This document shows, in pieces, positions 22,786-34,300 of a stretch of 64,000 nt of DNA (position 1 is the stretch's first letter; each line of letters starts with the position of its first letter). Where the stretch lies: contig NZ_JAEKJA010000005.1 of the NCBI RefSeq assembly GCF_016411865.1, positions 233,637-297,636 of the forward strand, written 5' to 3'. The notes under the pieces are model-generated. The model ran no database searches. It was not told the origin of the DNA and saw only the letters and a list, made by a program, of their open reading frames with translations. Made by a program: the position numbers and the translations under genes. The DNA comes from Acuticoccus mangrovi. Lineage in GTDB: Bacteria > Pseudomonadota > Alphaproteobacteria > Rhizobiales > Amorphaceae.

Positions 22786-23496
22786 ATGGCTGCAGGGACC
22801 AAACCCGTCGTCCTGATCACCGGCGCATCCAACGGCATGGGGAAGGCGACCGCCGAGCGCTTCCTCGCCGCCGGCTGGAAGGTGCTCGGGCTGGACATCG
22901 TGGAAGGCGCGCCGGTGGGCGAGGACTGCGTCCTGCGCATCGCCGACATCACCGACGAGGACGCGGTCAAGGCGGCTCTCACGGATCTGCCGGAGGGATA
23001 CGGCACGCTCGACGCCATGGTGCTCGTCGCCGGCGTCTACCCGGTCTCCAACCTCGACACCTTCAGCGTCGACCTCTATCGCAGCGTGTTCGACATCAAC
23101 GTTCTCGGGACGCTGCTTCTGATGAAGTACGGCAAGGAGGTTCTGGCCGACGGCGGGTCGATCGTGACCTTCTCCACCATCGACGCGCTGGTGGCGGTCG
23201 ACAATCAGCTCCTCTACTCGGCATCCAAGGCGGCCGTGGTGAACGCGACCAAGACCGTGGCGAAGGAGCTCTCCCCCCGCGGGATCCGCGTCAACGGCAT
23301 CGCGCCGGGCTGGGTGAAGACGGTGCAGAACATGAAGAGCGGGCGGATGGAGCGCTTCCTTCCGTCGGTCCCGCTGCGCCGCGCCGCGGAGCCGACCGAG
23401 ATCGCCGATCTCGCCTTCTGGCTCACCACCGGCGAGGGGGCCCAGTACATCACCGGCGAGACGATCGTCACGTCCGGCGGTCTCTACATGCGCTGA
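22786..23496 (+). CDS. SDR family oxidoreductase
   Basis: 236 residues. Cofactor motif TGASNGMG near residue 12, Asp in 'GLDIVEG', a variant NNAG motif (LVAGVYP, so the usual Asn-Asn is lost), Ser in 'TFSTIDA' and YSASK for the catalytic Tyr and Lys. GAGAGGG precedes the ATG. It is 44 bases before a luciferase-like monooxygenase gene and probably in one transcript with it and possibly with the amino acid importer that follows. A role in oxidising or reducing the hydroxyl or keto product of that monooxygenase is inference. Confidence 0.86.
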   Translation: MAAGTKPVVLITGASNGMGKATAERFLAAGWKVLGLDIVEGAPVGEDCVLRIADITDEDAVKAALTDLPEGYGTLDAMVLVAGVYPVSNLDTFSVDLYRSVFDINVLGTLLLMKYGKEVLADGGSIVTFSTIDALVAVDNQLLYSASKAAVVNATKTVAKELSPRGIRVNGIAPGWVKTVQNMKSGRMERFLPSVPLRRAAEPTEIADLAFWLTTGEGAQYITGETIVTSGGLYMR

Positions 23497-23540
23497 TCCG
23501 ATCCCGCACAGAAACGCCACACCAACAAGGGACCCCTCCC

Positions 23541-24617
23541 ATGGACTTCGGCATCTTCAACCTGATGACGCTGCGCGACGCTGCAAAGCCGCGCCGCGAG
23601 ATCATCGAGGAGACCACCGCCCTCGTGCAGCAGGCCGAGGAGATCGGCATCGACGTCGCCTGGTTCGCCGAGCACCACTTCTCCAACTATTCGATGAGCC
23701 CGTCGCCGCTCATGATGGCGTCCTACATGGCCGGCAAGACGTCGAAGATCGATCTTGGCGCCGCCGTCCTGGTGCTGCCGCTCTATCATCCGATGCGCGT
23801 CGCGCAGGAGGTCGCCCTTCTCGACATCCAGTCGGGCGGACGCGCCCGCGTCGGCCTCGGCTCCGGCTACCAGAAGCACGAATTCGACCGCTACGGCATC
23901 CATCTCGACGATCGCACCGAGCGCACTCTCGAATATTGGGAGGTGCTCGACCAGGCTCTCAACACCGGCAAGGTGGCCTTCGACGGCACCTTCGTGAAGG
24001 TGCCGCCCACCGAGCTGGCGCTCACCCCGACGCGCAAGATCGCGCCGCTCTACGTGACCGGCAACAATCCCAAGATCCTGGAGCGGGCCGCGCGCTCCGG
24101 CGCCGTGATCTTCATGACGGCGGGCTATCTCGGTTCGCAGGGCCTCTTCGGCATCTACGACCGGGTGTGCGACGGGCTCGGCAAGCTCGGCGTCGATCCG
24201 AAGACGGTGAAGACCGGCATCCAGCAATATATCCACGTGACCGACGACAAGGACGATGCGCTGAAGGCGGCCGACTGCGCCCGCTACGTCGCCCGCCTCG
24301 TCACCGCGCTGCGCCAGCCCGAGACGGCGGTGGATGGCTACATGATCCGCGAGGTGCCGATCCCCTCCGAACCGGATCTGGAGACCTTCCGCGACAACAT
24401 CATCATCGGCAACGCCGAGTATGTGGCCGAGCGGATGGCGGCCGAAATCCGCCGGCTCAACGCCAGCCACTACAACTGCTTCTTCCAGTTCGGCGCGCTG
24501 CCCTACGAGATGGCCAAGAACTCTTTGGAGCGCTTCGGCAAGGATGTTTTGCCCCTCCTCACCAAGGAGCTCGGGCCACTCGACAAGATCGGCGTGCCCG
24601 ACCGGGTCGCCGCCTAG
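23541..24617 (+). CDS. LLM class flavin-dependent monooxygenase (luciferase-like)
   Basis: 358 residues with the bacterial luciferase alpha-type TIM barrel: 'MDFGIFNLMTL', 'GIDVAWFAEHHFSNYSMSP', 'DLGAAVLVLPLYHP', 'RVAQEVALLDIQSGGRARVG' and 'GLGSGYQKHEF'. Such enzymes use reduced FMN, supplied by a separate reductase, to hydroxylate or cleave substrates with O2. No flavin reductase gene is adjacent. It shares its transcript direction with the SDR just before it and is separated from the amino acid binding protein gene by a hairpin. Substrate unknown. Confidence 0.87.
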   Translation: MDFGIFNLMTLRDAAKPRREIIEETTALVQQAEEIGIDVAWFAEHHFSNYSMSPSPLMMASYMAGKTSKIDLGAAVLVLPLYHPMRVAQEVALLDIQSGGRARVGLGSGYQKHEFDRYGIHLDDRTERTLEYWEVLDQALNTGKVAFDGTFVKVPPTELALTPTRKIAPLYVTGNNPKILERAARSGAVIFMTAGYLGSQGLFGIYDRVCDGLGKLGVDPKTVKTGIQQYIHVTDDKDDALKAADCARYVARLVTALRQPETAVDGYMIREVPIPSEPDLETFRDNIIIGNAEYVAERMAAEIRRLNASHYNCFFQFGALPYEMAKNSLERFGKDVLPLLTKELGPLDKIGVPDRVAA

Positions 24618-24658
24618 CTGTGGCGGGCGGGAGGCCTGGAACCTCGCCGCCCGCACCC

Positions 24659-24678
24659 CGAGGCTCAGACGAGCCTCG
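24659..24678 (+). terminator. Intercistronic hairpin before the amino acid importer
   Basis: CGAGGCTC, loop AGAC, GAGCCTCG: perfect 8-bp stem 41 bases after the luciferase-like gene and about 90 before the binding protein gene. No T-run, so it may be a weak terminator or an RNA-stability element raising binding protein expression. Confidence 0.4.
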
Positions 24679-24766
24679 CACCCCCATCCGCGCGCCGGAG
24701 GCGCGTGGAGCCGCCCCCTCAGTGGGCAACGGATCCAAGAACACATGGAAGCGAGGTGAACGGGAC

Positions 24767-25810
24767 ATGCGGAAACAGATGATGGCGGGTGCCGCGGCAC
24801 TCTTGGTCGGCGGGCTCACGGCGATGCCTGCCGCCGAGGCGGCCAACGGCGACACCCTCAAGGCGGTGAAGGAGCGGGGCACGCTGCTCTGTACCGGCCA
24901 CAACGGCTCCTATCTCGGGTTTGCCGAGGTCGACGACGAAGGCAAGTGGCATGGCTTCGACATCGATCTATGCCGGGCCTTCGCGATGGCGATCTTCGGC
25001 ACCGAGTACGAGGATCACCTCAAGATCGTGCCGATCGGCTGGGCGCAGCGCTTCCCGAGCCTGCAGTCCGGCGACATCGACGTCATCATCAAGGCGACCG
25101 GCTGGACCTACAACCGCGACACCGATCTCGGCGTCCAGTTCAGCCGCCCCTATCTCCTCGCCCCGGCGCGGGTCATGACGCGCAAGGATCTCGGCGCCGA
25201 GTCAATCGCCGATCTCGAAGGCGGCACCATCTGCGTGCCCGCCGGCACCACCATCGAGCGCTATGTGGTGGAGTACGCCGCGGCGAAGGATCTCGACATC
25301 GAGTTCCTGCCCATCGAGAAGACCGAGGAGACGGACGCCGCCTACCTGTCCGGCCGCTGCGACGGCTACGGTCAGTGGGACGTGGTCCTCGCCACCGTGC
25401 GCCTCAAGGCCGACGACCCCGACGCTCATGTGATCCTGCCCGACGTGATGAATGTCGAGCCGATCGCCATGGGCATGCGCTCCGGCGACGACAACTTCGT
25501 CGACATCGCTAACTGGCTGCTCAACGCCTTCTGGATGGCCGAGGTCAACGGCATCACCGCCGACAACGTCGACGAGATGAAGGCCGATCCCCCCAACCCG
25601 GGCGTCGCCAAGCTGCTCGGCGTGACCCCCGGCATCGGCTCCCAGCTCGGTCTGGAAGACGATTGGGCCTATAACGTGATCAAGGCGTTCGGCAACTTCA
25701 ACGACATCTGGGAACGGAATGTCGGTATGGACTCGCCCTACAAGCTCGATCGCGGCATCAATTCCACCTACAAGGATGGCGGCCTCTTCTACCCGCTCGT
25801 CCTCGACTGA
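24767..25810 (+). CDS. Amino acid ABC transporter substrate-binding protein (AapJ/BztA type)
   Basis: 347 residues with a signal peptide cleaved near residue 25 (AAEAANGD). The length and segments such as 'GTLLCTGHNGSYLGFA', 'GFDIDLCRAFAMAIFG', 'DVIIKATGWTYNRDTDLGV' and the C-terminal 'YKDGGLFYPLVLD' match the broad-range L-amino acid binding proteins AapJ and BztA rather than the shorter His/Gln type. It binds amino acids in the periplasm for the two permeases encoded directly downstream. Confidence 0.88.
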   Translation: MRKQMMAGAAALLVGGLTAMPAAEAANGDTLKAVKERGTLLCTGHNGSYLGFAEVDDEGKWHGFDIDLCRAFAMAIFGTEYEDHLKIVPIGWAQRFPSLQSGDIDVIIKATGWTYNRDTDLGVQFSRPYLLAPARVMTRKDLGAESIADLEGGTICVPAGTTIERYVVEYAAAKDLDIEFLPIEKTEETDAAYLSGRCDGYGQWDVVLATVRLKADDPDAHVILPDVMNVEPIAMGMRSGDDNFVDIANWLLNAFWMAEVNGITADNVDEMKADPPNPGVAKLLGVTPGIGSQLGLEDDWAYNVIKAFGNFNDIWERNVGMDSPYKLDRGINSTYKDGGLFYPLVLD

Positions 25811-25880
25811 TGCGCCCCGCGGCGGCCGTGCTTCGGCGCGGCCGCCTCCCATCGGCCCCGCAACGCACGGAGGCGAATGG

Positions 25881-27080
25881 ATGAAGCTCTTCCGGCGAAC
25901 CGACGCATCCGCCACGCACCACGACACGAGCGGTCAGTCCGCCCGAGACGTTCTGATCCAGGCCGTGTTCCTCGCCACCGTGGTGGCGCTGGTGGTCTAC
26001 CTCGTCGTCACCGCGCAAAGCTCGCTCGAGGCGCAGGGCATGACGTCGGGCTTCGGCTTCCTGTTCCGCACCACCGGGTGGCCGATCAACTTCTCCCTCA
26101 TCCCCTACGGCTTCGGCGATCCCTACTGGAAGGCACTCCTGATCGGCGTGCTCAACACGCTGTTCCTCGCCGCGATCTCGCTGCCGCTCGCGAGCGTCGT
26201 CGGCCTCGTCGTCGCGGTGCTGCGGATCAGCGGCAACGGGGTGATGAACTTCATCGGCACCGCCTACGTCGACATCTTCCGCAACATCCCGATCATCCTG
26301 CAGCTCTTCTTCTGGTACGCGGTCTACACCCACCTGCCGCATCCTCGGCACGCCCTCACCGTCGCCGACACGGTGTTCCTGTCGGCGCGTGGGCTGTTCA
26401 TCCCGGGCCTCAACGTGACGGGCCTCGCCGCCTTCGTCGCGATCGTCGTCGTCCTCGCGGGGATCGTGCTCGCCTTCTGGCTCGGCGTGACGCGGCGCTT
26501 TGCCGATCGCGAGGTCGCCTGGCGGCGACGCCTCAGCTGGTCGGCCTTCGCGCTGGCCTTCGCGGCGGCGTGCGCCGTGCTCGTCGCCGGGCGCATTCCC
26601 GACACCACCTTCCTCTCGGTGCCGACGCTGCGCGGGCTGAACTTCAAGGGCGGCATCAACGTGCCGCCCGAGCTCGCGGCGATGGCGACGGCCATCGTCG
26701 TCTACGGCAGCTCCTACCTCGCCGAGATCTTCCGCGCCGGCTTCCTCGCCGTGCGCAAGGGACAGATCGAGGCGGCCCAGTCGCTCGGCCTGTCGCCGTG
26801 GCAGGTTCTCACCAAGGTGCGCCTGCCGCTCGCGATCCGCGCCATCCTGCCGACCCTCACCAACCAGTATGTCTGGCTCCTCAAGGCGACGACGCTCGGC
26901 ATCGCCGTGGGCTTCGCCGACTTCTTCATGGTGGTGGCGGTGTCGATCACCCAAAGCGGCCAGACCATCGAGCTGATCGGCATCCTGATGGGCGGCTTCC
27001 TCCTGATCAACTACACGCTCGGCAGCGTGCTGAACCGCATCAACCGGGCGATCGCTCTGAAGGGGACCAACATCCAGTGA
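25881..27080 (+). CDS. Amino acid ABC transporter permease (AapQ/BztB type)
   Basis: 399 residues, the long form of the His/Gln permease family typical of AapQ/BztB. It has an N-terminal helix, a cytosolic/periplasmic insertion between helices, and a conserved C-terminal domain with the ATPase-contact segment 'IEAAQSLGLSPWQVLTKVRL'. GGAGG precedes the ATG. Its stop overlaps the GTG of the second permease gene, so both subunits are made together to form the heterodimeric channel. Confidence 0.9.
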   Translation: MKLFRRTDASATHHDTSGQSARDVLIQAVFLATVVALVVYLVVTAQSSLEAQGMTSGFGFLFRTTGWPINFSLIPYGFGDPYWKALLIGVLNTLFLAAISLPLASVVGLVVAVLRISGNGVMNFIGTAYVDIFRNIPIILQLFFWYAVYTHLPHPRHALTVADTVFLSARGLFIPGLNVTGLAAFVAIVVVLAGIVLAFWLGVTRRFADREVAWRRRLSWSAFALAFAAACAVLVAGRIPDTTFLSVPTLRGLNFKGGINVPPELAAMATAIVVYGSSYLAEIFRAGFLAVRKGQIEAAQSLGLSPWQVLTKVRLPLAIRAILPTLTNQYVWLLKATTLGIAVGFADFFMVVAVSITQSGQTIELIGILMGGFLLINYTLGSVLNRINRAIALKGTNIQ

Positions 27081-28192
27081 GTGCGCCGGGTCTCGCCGAA
27101 CAGATCGCCAGCGACGCCGACGAGATGGAGGCCCCCGGTCGCCGTGACCCCTTCGGCACCCTGCGCCAGCGCCTCATCGGCTCACCGCTCCAGTCGGCGG
27201 TGTCGTTCGTCGGCATCGCCATCGTCGCGGTGATCGTGTGGCACCTCCTCGACTGGGGGGTGTTCAACGCGGTCTTCTTCGCCACCGAGGGGCCGAAGTC
27301 CTGCGAGGGGGCGACGGGGGCCTGCTGGGCGATCATCGACGCGCGGTGGCGGCTGATCTTCTTCGGCCTCTACCCCTACGAGCTGCAGTGGCGCTCGGGG
27401 CTTGCGTGCATCGTTCTGGTGGCGGTGGGGATCTTATCTTGTGTGCCGCGCTTCTGGCATGCGAGCCGGCTCAGCGCGCTGTGGCTCGGCGGCTTCGCCA
27501 CCTTCTACGTCCTGATGCGCGGCGGCATCTTCGGCCTGGCGCCGGTGTCGGAGGAGAAGTGGGGCGGGCTGTCGCTCACCGTGTTCATCTTCGCGGCGGG
27601 CGTCCTCGTCGGCATGCCGATGGCGATCGCCGGCGCGCTCCTGCGTCGCTCGCGCCTGCCGGTGATCGCCGGCAGCTTCGGCCTCGTGATCGATTGCGTC
27701 CGCTCGCTGCCGCTCGTCACGATCCTCTTCACCGCCGCCGTCATCGTGCCCTTCGTGCTGCCGGAGTGGCTCCAGGGCGACAAGCTCTACCGGGTGATCT
27801 TCGGCTTCGCTCTCTTCTTCTCGGCCTATCAGGCGGAGATCATCCGCGGCGGCATGCAGGCGATCCCGCCGGGGCAGGACGAGGCGGCCCGCGCCCTCGG
27901 CCTCGGCTACTGGCGACGCACCTTCCTCATCACCCTGCCGCAGGCCTTTCGCAACGCATTGCCGCCGACGATCAGCCAGTTCGTGATCACCTTCAAGGAG
28001 ACCTCGCTCGTCATCATCGTCGGCTTCTTCGAGATCATGGCCTCGGGCAACGCGGCCTACGGCACCGGCGACTGGGGCTTCGCCTACATCGAGGTCTACA
28101 CCTTCATCGCGCTCGTCTATTTCGTGTTCGTGTTCAGCCTCTCGCGGTACGGCGCCTTCCTGGAGCGGACGATGCGGGTGGGGCTCCACTAG
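27077..28192 (+). CDS. Amino acid ABC transporter permease (AapM/BztC type)
   Basis: 371 residues, partner of the preceding permease. The N-terminal ~150 residues hold two to three helices and an extracytoplasmic region; the C-terminal half contains 'GGMQAIPPGQDEAARALGLG' (EAA loop) and 'FVITFKETSLVIIVGFFE'. It starts with GTG overlapping the previous stop. The usual fourth gene, the ATPase aapP, does not follow: the next gene is the giant autotransporter, so the ATPase must be encoded elsewhere. Confidence 0.9.
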   Translation: MSAPGLAEQIASDADEMEAPGRRDPFGTLRQRLIGSPLQSAVSFVGIAIVAVIVWHLLDWGVFNAVFFATEGPKSCEGATGACWAIIDARWRLIFFGLYPYELQWRSGLACIVLVAVGILSCVPRFWHASRLSALWLGGFATFYVLMRGGIFGLAPVSEEKWGGLSLTVFIFAAGVLVGMPMAIAGALLRRSRLPVIAGSFGLVIDCVRSLPLVTILFTAAVIVPFVLPEWLQGDKLYRVIFGFALFFSAYQAEIIRGGMQAIPPGQDEAARALGLGYWRRTFLITLPQAFRNALPPTISQFVITFKETSLVIIVGFFEIMASGNAAYGTGDWGFAYIEVYTFIALVYFVFVFSLSRYGAFLERTMRVGLH

Positions 28193-28350
28193 CCTTCGTC
28201 CGTACCACCGGGACCCGTCCGACCGGGGCGGAGAGCCTCGGTCGAGTGTTGCGATATTGCATCGTTTTGAAATGTTAGGTCTTCTTGGCCCCCCGCTATT
28301 ACAATATCCTTCTATTTTTGAACGAACGTGACGATAGCCTCGCCATCGAG

Positions 28351-31300
28351 ATGCGATGGGAGGGACGTTTGAACTACTCTGGTCGAGGTCGGCGCACGGC
28401 CCGTGTTGCGCTCCTCCTGTCGACGTCCGCCCTCGTTCCGGCCGCCATTCTCCCCGCCGCGGCGGACGACTATGCCAACAGCGGGGCGAGCGCCCAGGTC
28501 ATTCTGAATGTCGACGGGGCCGACGCTCCGCAGGGCTACGACTTCAACACCGGCATTGCCTCGGGCGACGACGGCGGCGACATCTCCGCGACGATCACCG
28601 GCATCATCACCGACGTGACGCAGACCGGCACGATGATCGGCGCCGTCACGGTGACGAGCGGCGGCGGCACCGGAGCGATGGGCATCGCGCAAGGGTATGC
28701 GAGCACGGCAAGCCCCGGCAACGGCGGCGACGGCGGCACGGTGGCGATCTATAGCCGCGCCGGGATCGACCCCACCACGGCGACGAGCGGGATCGTCGGC
28801 ACCGCCGACGGCGGCGTGGGCGGCGAGGCGCTCTACGACACCACCACGGCAGGCACCGGCGGTGACGGTGGCAGCGTGTTGGTGAGGCTGAACGCTGCGT
28901 CTGGCGTTTCGAGGACCGTGAACGCGCGCATCGCCGGCGGCTTCGGCGTCTTCGCGAGCGCTCTCGGCGGCGACGGCGGCGACGGCCTCAAGCTCGCCTC
29001 GAATGCCCCGGATCTCGACGACTACGACTTTCCCGGCGGTCAAGGAGGCGTTGCGGGCGACGGCGGAACCGCGACGGTCAACGCCAACGCCGTGACCGTC
29101 ATCACCACGGAAGATGGTGCGGTCGGCATCTCCGTCCTCGCCTCCGGCGGCGATGGGGGCAGTGGCGGCAACAATCTCGTCACCGGCGAGCCGCCGTCCG
29201 GCGGTGCTGGCGGCGATGGTGGCACCGCCACGATCACCACGGCCACGGGCTCCGAGGTCAACACGACCGGCGACGACGCCATCGCCCTCGATGCCGAGGC
29301 CAACGGTGGCATCGGCGGCAGCGAGGGCACGGCATTCGGTTCCGGCAGCGAGCACGACACGCCGGGTGCTGCGGGCAACGGAGGAACCGTGACCGTCGGC
29401 AACCGTGCCGTGCTGAAGACCACGGGGACGGCGGCCCACGGAATCTCGGCGCAGGCGAACTCCGGGTCGGGCGGCAACGCGGCTCGGCAGGTCGGCTTCT
29501 TCGAGTCCATCAGCGATTCCGGTGGGGCGGGCGGAGCGGGCGGCACCGTCACCGTGACCAACCGGGCGACCGGGCTGATCGACACGGAGGGCGACGGGGC
29601 CGTCGGCATTCTCGCCCAGTCGATCGGCGGCACGGGCGGCAACGGCGGCCAGTCGTCGGCGATCGCCTACAGCGTCGGCGGCAATGGCGGAACCTCGGGC
29701 CCGGGCGGCTCGGTCACCGTCGCCAATGTCGGGGAGATCGATACGGCGGGGATCGGCGCGCCCGGCATTCTCGCGATCTCCGTCGGGGGCGGTGGTGGCC
29801 TCGCGCTCGGCACGGACGTGTCGGCCGCGGCGGCTGCGGCGACTGGCGGCGATGCCGGCGGCATCTTCGTCGCGACCGGCGGGACCGGCGGTGCGGGTGG
29901 TGACGGCGGCACGGTGGTGGTCTCCAACAGAGGCACCATCACCACCCAGCTCGACCACTCGCACGGCATTCTCGCCTACTCCGTGGGCGGCGGTGGCGGC
30001 GCCGGCGGCGGGGCATTCTCGGGGGCGCCGCTGGTGTCGGTGGCCGTCGGCGGCAACGGCTCGACGGGCGGTGCCGGCGGCGACGTCACCGTCAATCCCA
30101 ACCTCACCGGTCGGCCGAAGGACGAGACCAAGGTCGGCTCCATCGAGACCTTCGGCGTCGGTGCCAACGGGATCTCGGCGGGCTCTGTCGGCGGCGGGGG
30201 TGGCGATGGCGGTGCCGCCTCGGCCTTCGCCTTCGGCGTTCCCATCGCGCCGAACGGGGCGACGCTCTCCGTCGCCGTGGCGATCGGCGGCAAAGGCAAG
30301 GGCGGCGGCGACGGCGGCACCGTGTTGGTGAACAACGCCAACAGCATCATCACCCACAACGATGACGCGATCGGCATCTACGCGTCCTCGATCGGCGGCG
30401 GCGGCGGCAGCGGCGGCCAGGCCACCTCCACGAGCCTCTCGGCGACGTTCGTCTCGCCGCCCTTTTCGCTCAGCGCGTCGGTGGCGGTCGGCGGCAGCGC
30501 CGACGACGGCGGCGCCGGCGGAACGGTCACCACCAACAACTACGGCGACATCACCACCTACGGCGATCAGTCGATCGCGATCCTCGCCCACTCGGTGGGG
30601 GGCGGCGGCGGCAACGGCGGCAACGCCAAGGCGCTCGCGTCGTCCTTCTCCTTCGGCGACGGCAGCCAGAACAGCATTGGCGTGGCGGTCGGCGGCTCCG
30701 GCGGCGGCGGCGGGGCCGGCGGCGTCGTCACGGTGACGAACGCCGGCGCCCTCACCACCTCCGGCGCCAAGGCCGACGCGATCCTCGCCCAGTCCGTCGG
30801 CGGGGGCGGCGGCACCGGCGGCATCGGCGCCGCCTACGCGATCCCCGGCATCTCCCTCTACGGCAGCAAGAGCAACGCGGTGACGGTGGGCGTCGGCGGC
30901 AGCGGTGGCGAGGCCTCCGCCGGCGACACGGTGACGGTGACCAACACCGGCGCCATCATCGTCAACGGCAACGATTCCCGCGCGATCGTGGCGCAGTCGA
31001 TCGGCGGTGGCGGCGGCACCGGCGGCGGCGGGCAGGCCGATTCCAATTCGCTCGGCATCACCCTCGGTGTCGCGGTGGGAGGTTCGGGTGGAGGCGGTGG
31101 CGCCGGCGGCATCGTCACCGTCGACAACCAAGCCGACATCACGACCTTGGGCCACGGCGGCACGGGCATCCTCGTCCAGTCGATCGGCGGCGGCGGCGGG
31201 ACGGGCGGCTCGTCGACGGCGAACAACGAGCTCCCCGGCATCGCCGAGACCGGCGAGGACGTGACCGAGGTCGTCGAGTGGTTCCACGAGGCGATCGAGC

Positions 31301-34300
31301 AGCTCGAGAAGGCCGGCGAGAAAGGTGAGGGCGAAGACGGGGACGGCGAGGGCGGCGATGGCGAGGGCGAAGGTGAGGGCGAGGGTGGAAATGGCGAGGG
31401 CGGCGAGAACGGCTCGAAAGGGCCGCCGGAGGTCCAGATCAACGTCTCGGTCGGCGGCAAGGGCGGCGACGGCGGCGACGGCGACGTCGCGACCGTCACC
31501 AACACCGGCACGATCACGACGTCCGGCGACATGGCCCAGGCGATCTTCATCCAGTCGATCGGTGGGGGCGGCGGCACGTCCACCGTCGCGGCCGGCAAGC
31601 AGGCGGAATTCGGCGGCGAGGTGACCGTCGGTCGCTCCGGCGGGGGCGGTGGCGACGGCGGCCTCGTGACGGTGACGAACAGCGGCGCCCTCGTCACCTC
31701 CGGCAACATCGCGGCGGCGATGTTCGCCCAGTCGGTCGGCGGCGGCGGCGGTCTCGCCGGTATCACGCGGCAGGAGAACGCCTTCTTCCTCCCCGTCGGC
31801 GTCGCCGTGAACATCGGCGGAACGGGCGGGACGGGCGGCGACGGCGCTGCGGTGGAGGTGGACAATTCCGGCGCCATCGACACCTCCGGCACGCTCTCCA
31901 TCGGCATCCTCGCCCAGTCGATCGGCGGCGGTGGCGGCCTCCACTACGTCGCGGCGCAGGACGAGGACGACGACGGCGTCTCGATCAACTTCCCCGTTCC
32001 CCTCTACGGCAATCCCGGGACCGCAGCCGAGACGCCGGAGGCAGACGACGACGATGGCGATGGCAACGACGATGACGGAGAAGGCGACGACTCCGGGGGC
32101 GACAACCAGGACGACTACGGCACCATCGCCGGCGCCGGCCTCTCGCTGAACTTCGGCGCCAAGGCCGGCGCGTCGGGCGACGGCGGCACGGTCGACATCA
32201 CGAACGCCGCGTCGATCGATACGGGGGGCGACGAAGCCTTCGGCATCCTCGCCCAGTCGATCGGCGGCGGCGGCGGCGTGTCCGGCCTCCACGGCGGCAT
32301 CTCTGGCGGCAACAACACGCTCATCACCCCGACCTACACCCAGACGGCGGGCGAAGCCGACGCCGCCTCAGGCAGCAACGTGGCGGTGCACCTCAACGGC
32401 GGCACCAAGATCACCACCACGGGGACCGGGGCGGTGGGCGTGCTCGCCCAGTCGATCGGCGGGGGCGGTGGCCATCGCTCCGGTGGAACGGGCGCCGCCG
32501 AGACCAACCCCGAGTCGGCGGGCCTCTCCGGCAACGCCAACTCCGGCGACGTCACCATCGACACCGACGGGGGGCCCGTCTCGATTACCACCAGCGGCTT
32601 CGGCGCGCACGGCATCTTCGCCCAGTCCAACGCCGGCGGCGGCGGCACCTACGGCACCTACGAGGGCGTCGTCACCGTTTCCGCTCCCCTCAGCGACGGC
32701 GAGGTCGGCTCGCTCACGGTGGGCAACGTCGACGTCGACTACACCGGCTCGATCACTGCGTCCGGCGAAAACTCGGTCGGCATTTACGCCGAGGCCTGGA
32801 ACAACCAGTCGGCCGTCGCCGCCGGCACCATCGACATTACGGTCGACGGCGACATCACCGGGGGTAGCGGGGCGAGCGCTGCCGGCATCGCCATCGTCGG
32901 CGGCGCCGGCGACACGATCACCATCGACGGCGGCACGATCAGCGCCGGTGACGGCGGTTTCGCGGTGGCCGCGCGCTTCGCGGAACCGACCACCGGGTTC
33001 AACTACGACCCGGAGTATGCGCTCACCCTCATCAATGGGGGGACCATCGTCGGCAACATCGACCTCGGCGGCGGGGCGGCGAACTTTGAGAACAACGGCA
33101 TCTTCCATCCCGGCGAGAGCGTGGTGATCGGCAACGTGCCGGACGCCGGGGTGCAAGGCATCTCGTACTGGAACACGCTGTTCGCCGACAATGTCGTGCC
33201 GGACAGCGATCCGACGATTGTCGGAGCGGGCAATTCGATCCCGCTCCTCAACTCGTCCTTCGACAACACCGGCACCGTCGATCCGGCCGGACCCGGCACC
33301 ATCGGCCAGTCGATCTTCGTCGTCGACGGTTTCAACCAGTCGGCCGAGGGCACCCTCGCGCTCGACGTCGACTATGGTGCCGCCAGCATCGACCGGATCG
33401 TCACCACCGGTGAGGCGACGCTTTCGGGCACCGTGCGACCCTCGATCATCGGGGTGGCATCGGCGCCGTCGGGCGATCTGCCGACGCTGGAGTTCTTCGA
33501 GGCGACCTCGGTGGACAGCTCGGCGCTGAGCGTCGTCGACACCATCGCCGTCGACTACACGCTCGGCACGGTCGACCCCGGCGGGCTGACGCTGGCCGCG
33601 ACCATCGACGTGACCCAGGACGCGGCCGCCTCCGAAGCTGCCTCCGCCATCGCCCAGAACCTTCAGGCGAACTACGAGGCGGGCACGCTCGGCGCGACGA
33701 TGTCGGGCTTCGTCAGCCTCCTCAACGTGCCGACGGGCTCGGAGTCCGAGTATCAGGATGCGCTCGAGAGCCTGAGCGGCGACGTCGCCGTCGGCAGCAC
33801 CCACCAGGTGGCGGGCGGCGCCAACGCACTCGCGCGCAACAGCCTCCATTCCTGCCCGGTGTTCGTCGGCGAAGCCGCGCTGTTGGAAGAAGAGAAGTGC
33901 GTCTACGGCAAGGCGGTCGGCCGCTTCCTGTCCGAAACCGGCGACGGGTCCACCGCCGGCGTCCGCTCCCGCCTCGCCGGCGTCGTGATCGGCGGCCAGG
34001 CGGAGGTCGCCGACGATACCTTCCTGGGCGGTGTCGTCGGCCTCGGTGGCTCGTGGTCGAAGAGCACCGACGGGCGTCTCAGGGCGACGGGCGAGACCTA
34101 CTCGGTGGGTGCCGTCGTGAAGCACCGCTTCGCCGAGCGCTGGGAGATCGCCGCCTCGGCGGTCTATACCTATACGGACAGCGACCACAGCCGCAGCATC
34201 GGCGGCCTCGCGCCGGCGGGCACGACGGCGCAGTCGGACGTCGCGAGCCACACCATCGGCGGCCGCGCCCGCTTCGCCTACTACGGCAACGTCGGCGACA

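Noticed and set aside
28312..32292. 1326-codon open frame on the minus strand across the autotransporter gene
   Set aside because: It is the reverse of Gly-rich repeats (GGC/GGT codons read as Ala/Pro/Arg-rich nonsense). The forward frame has a signal peptide, regular repeats and a beta-barrel.
29600..32500. Regularly spaced short repeats that could suggest a CRISPR array
   Set aside because: They are in-frame protein repeats with variable spacing and similar, not unique, spacers; no cas gene is present.
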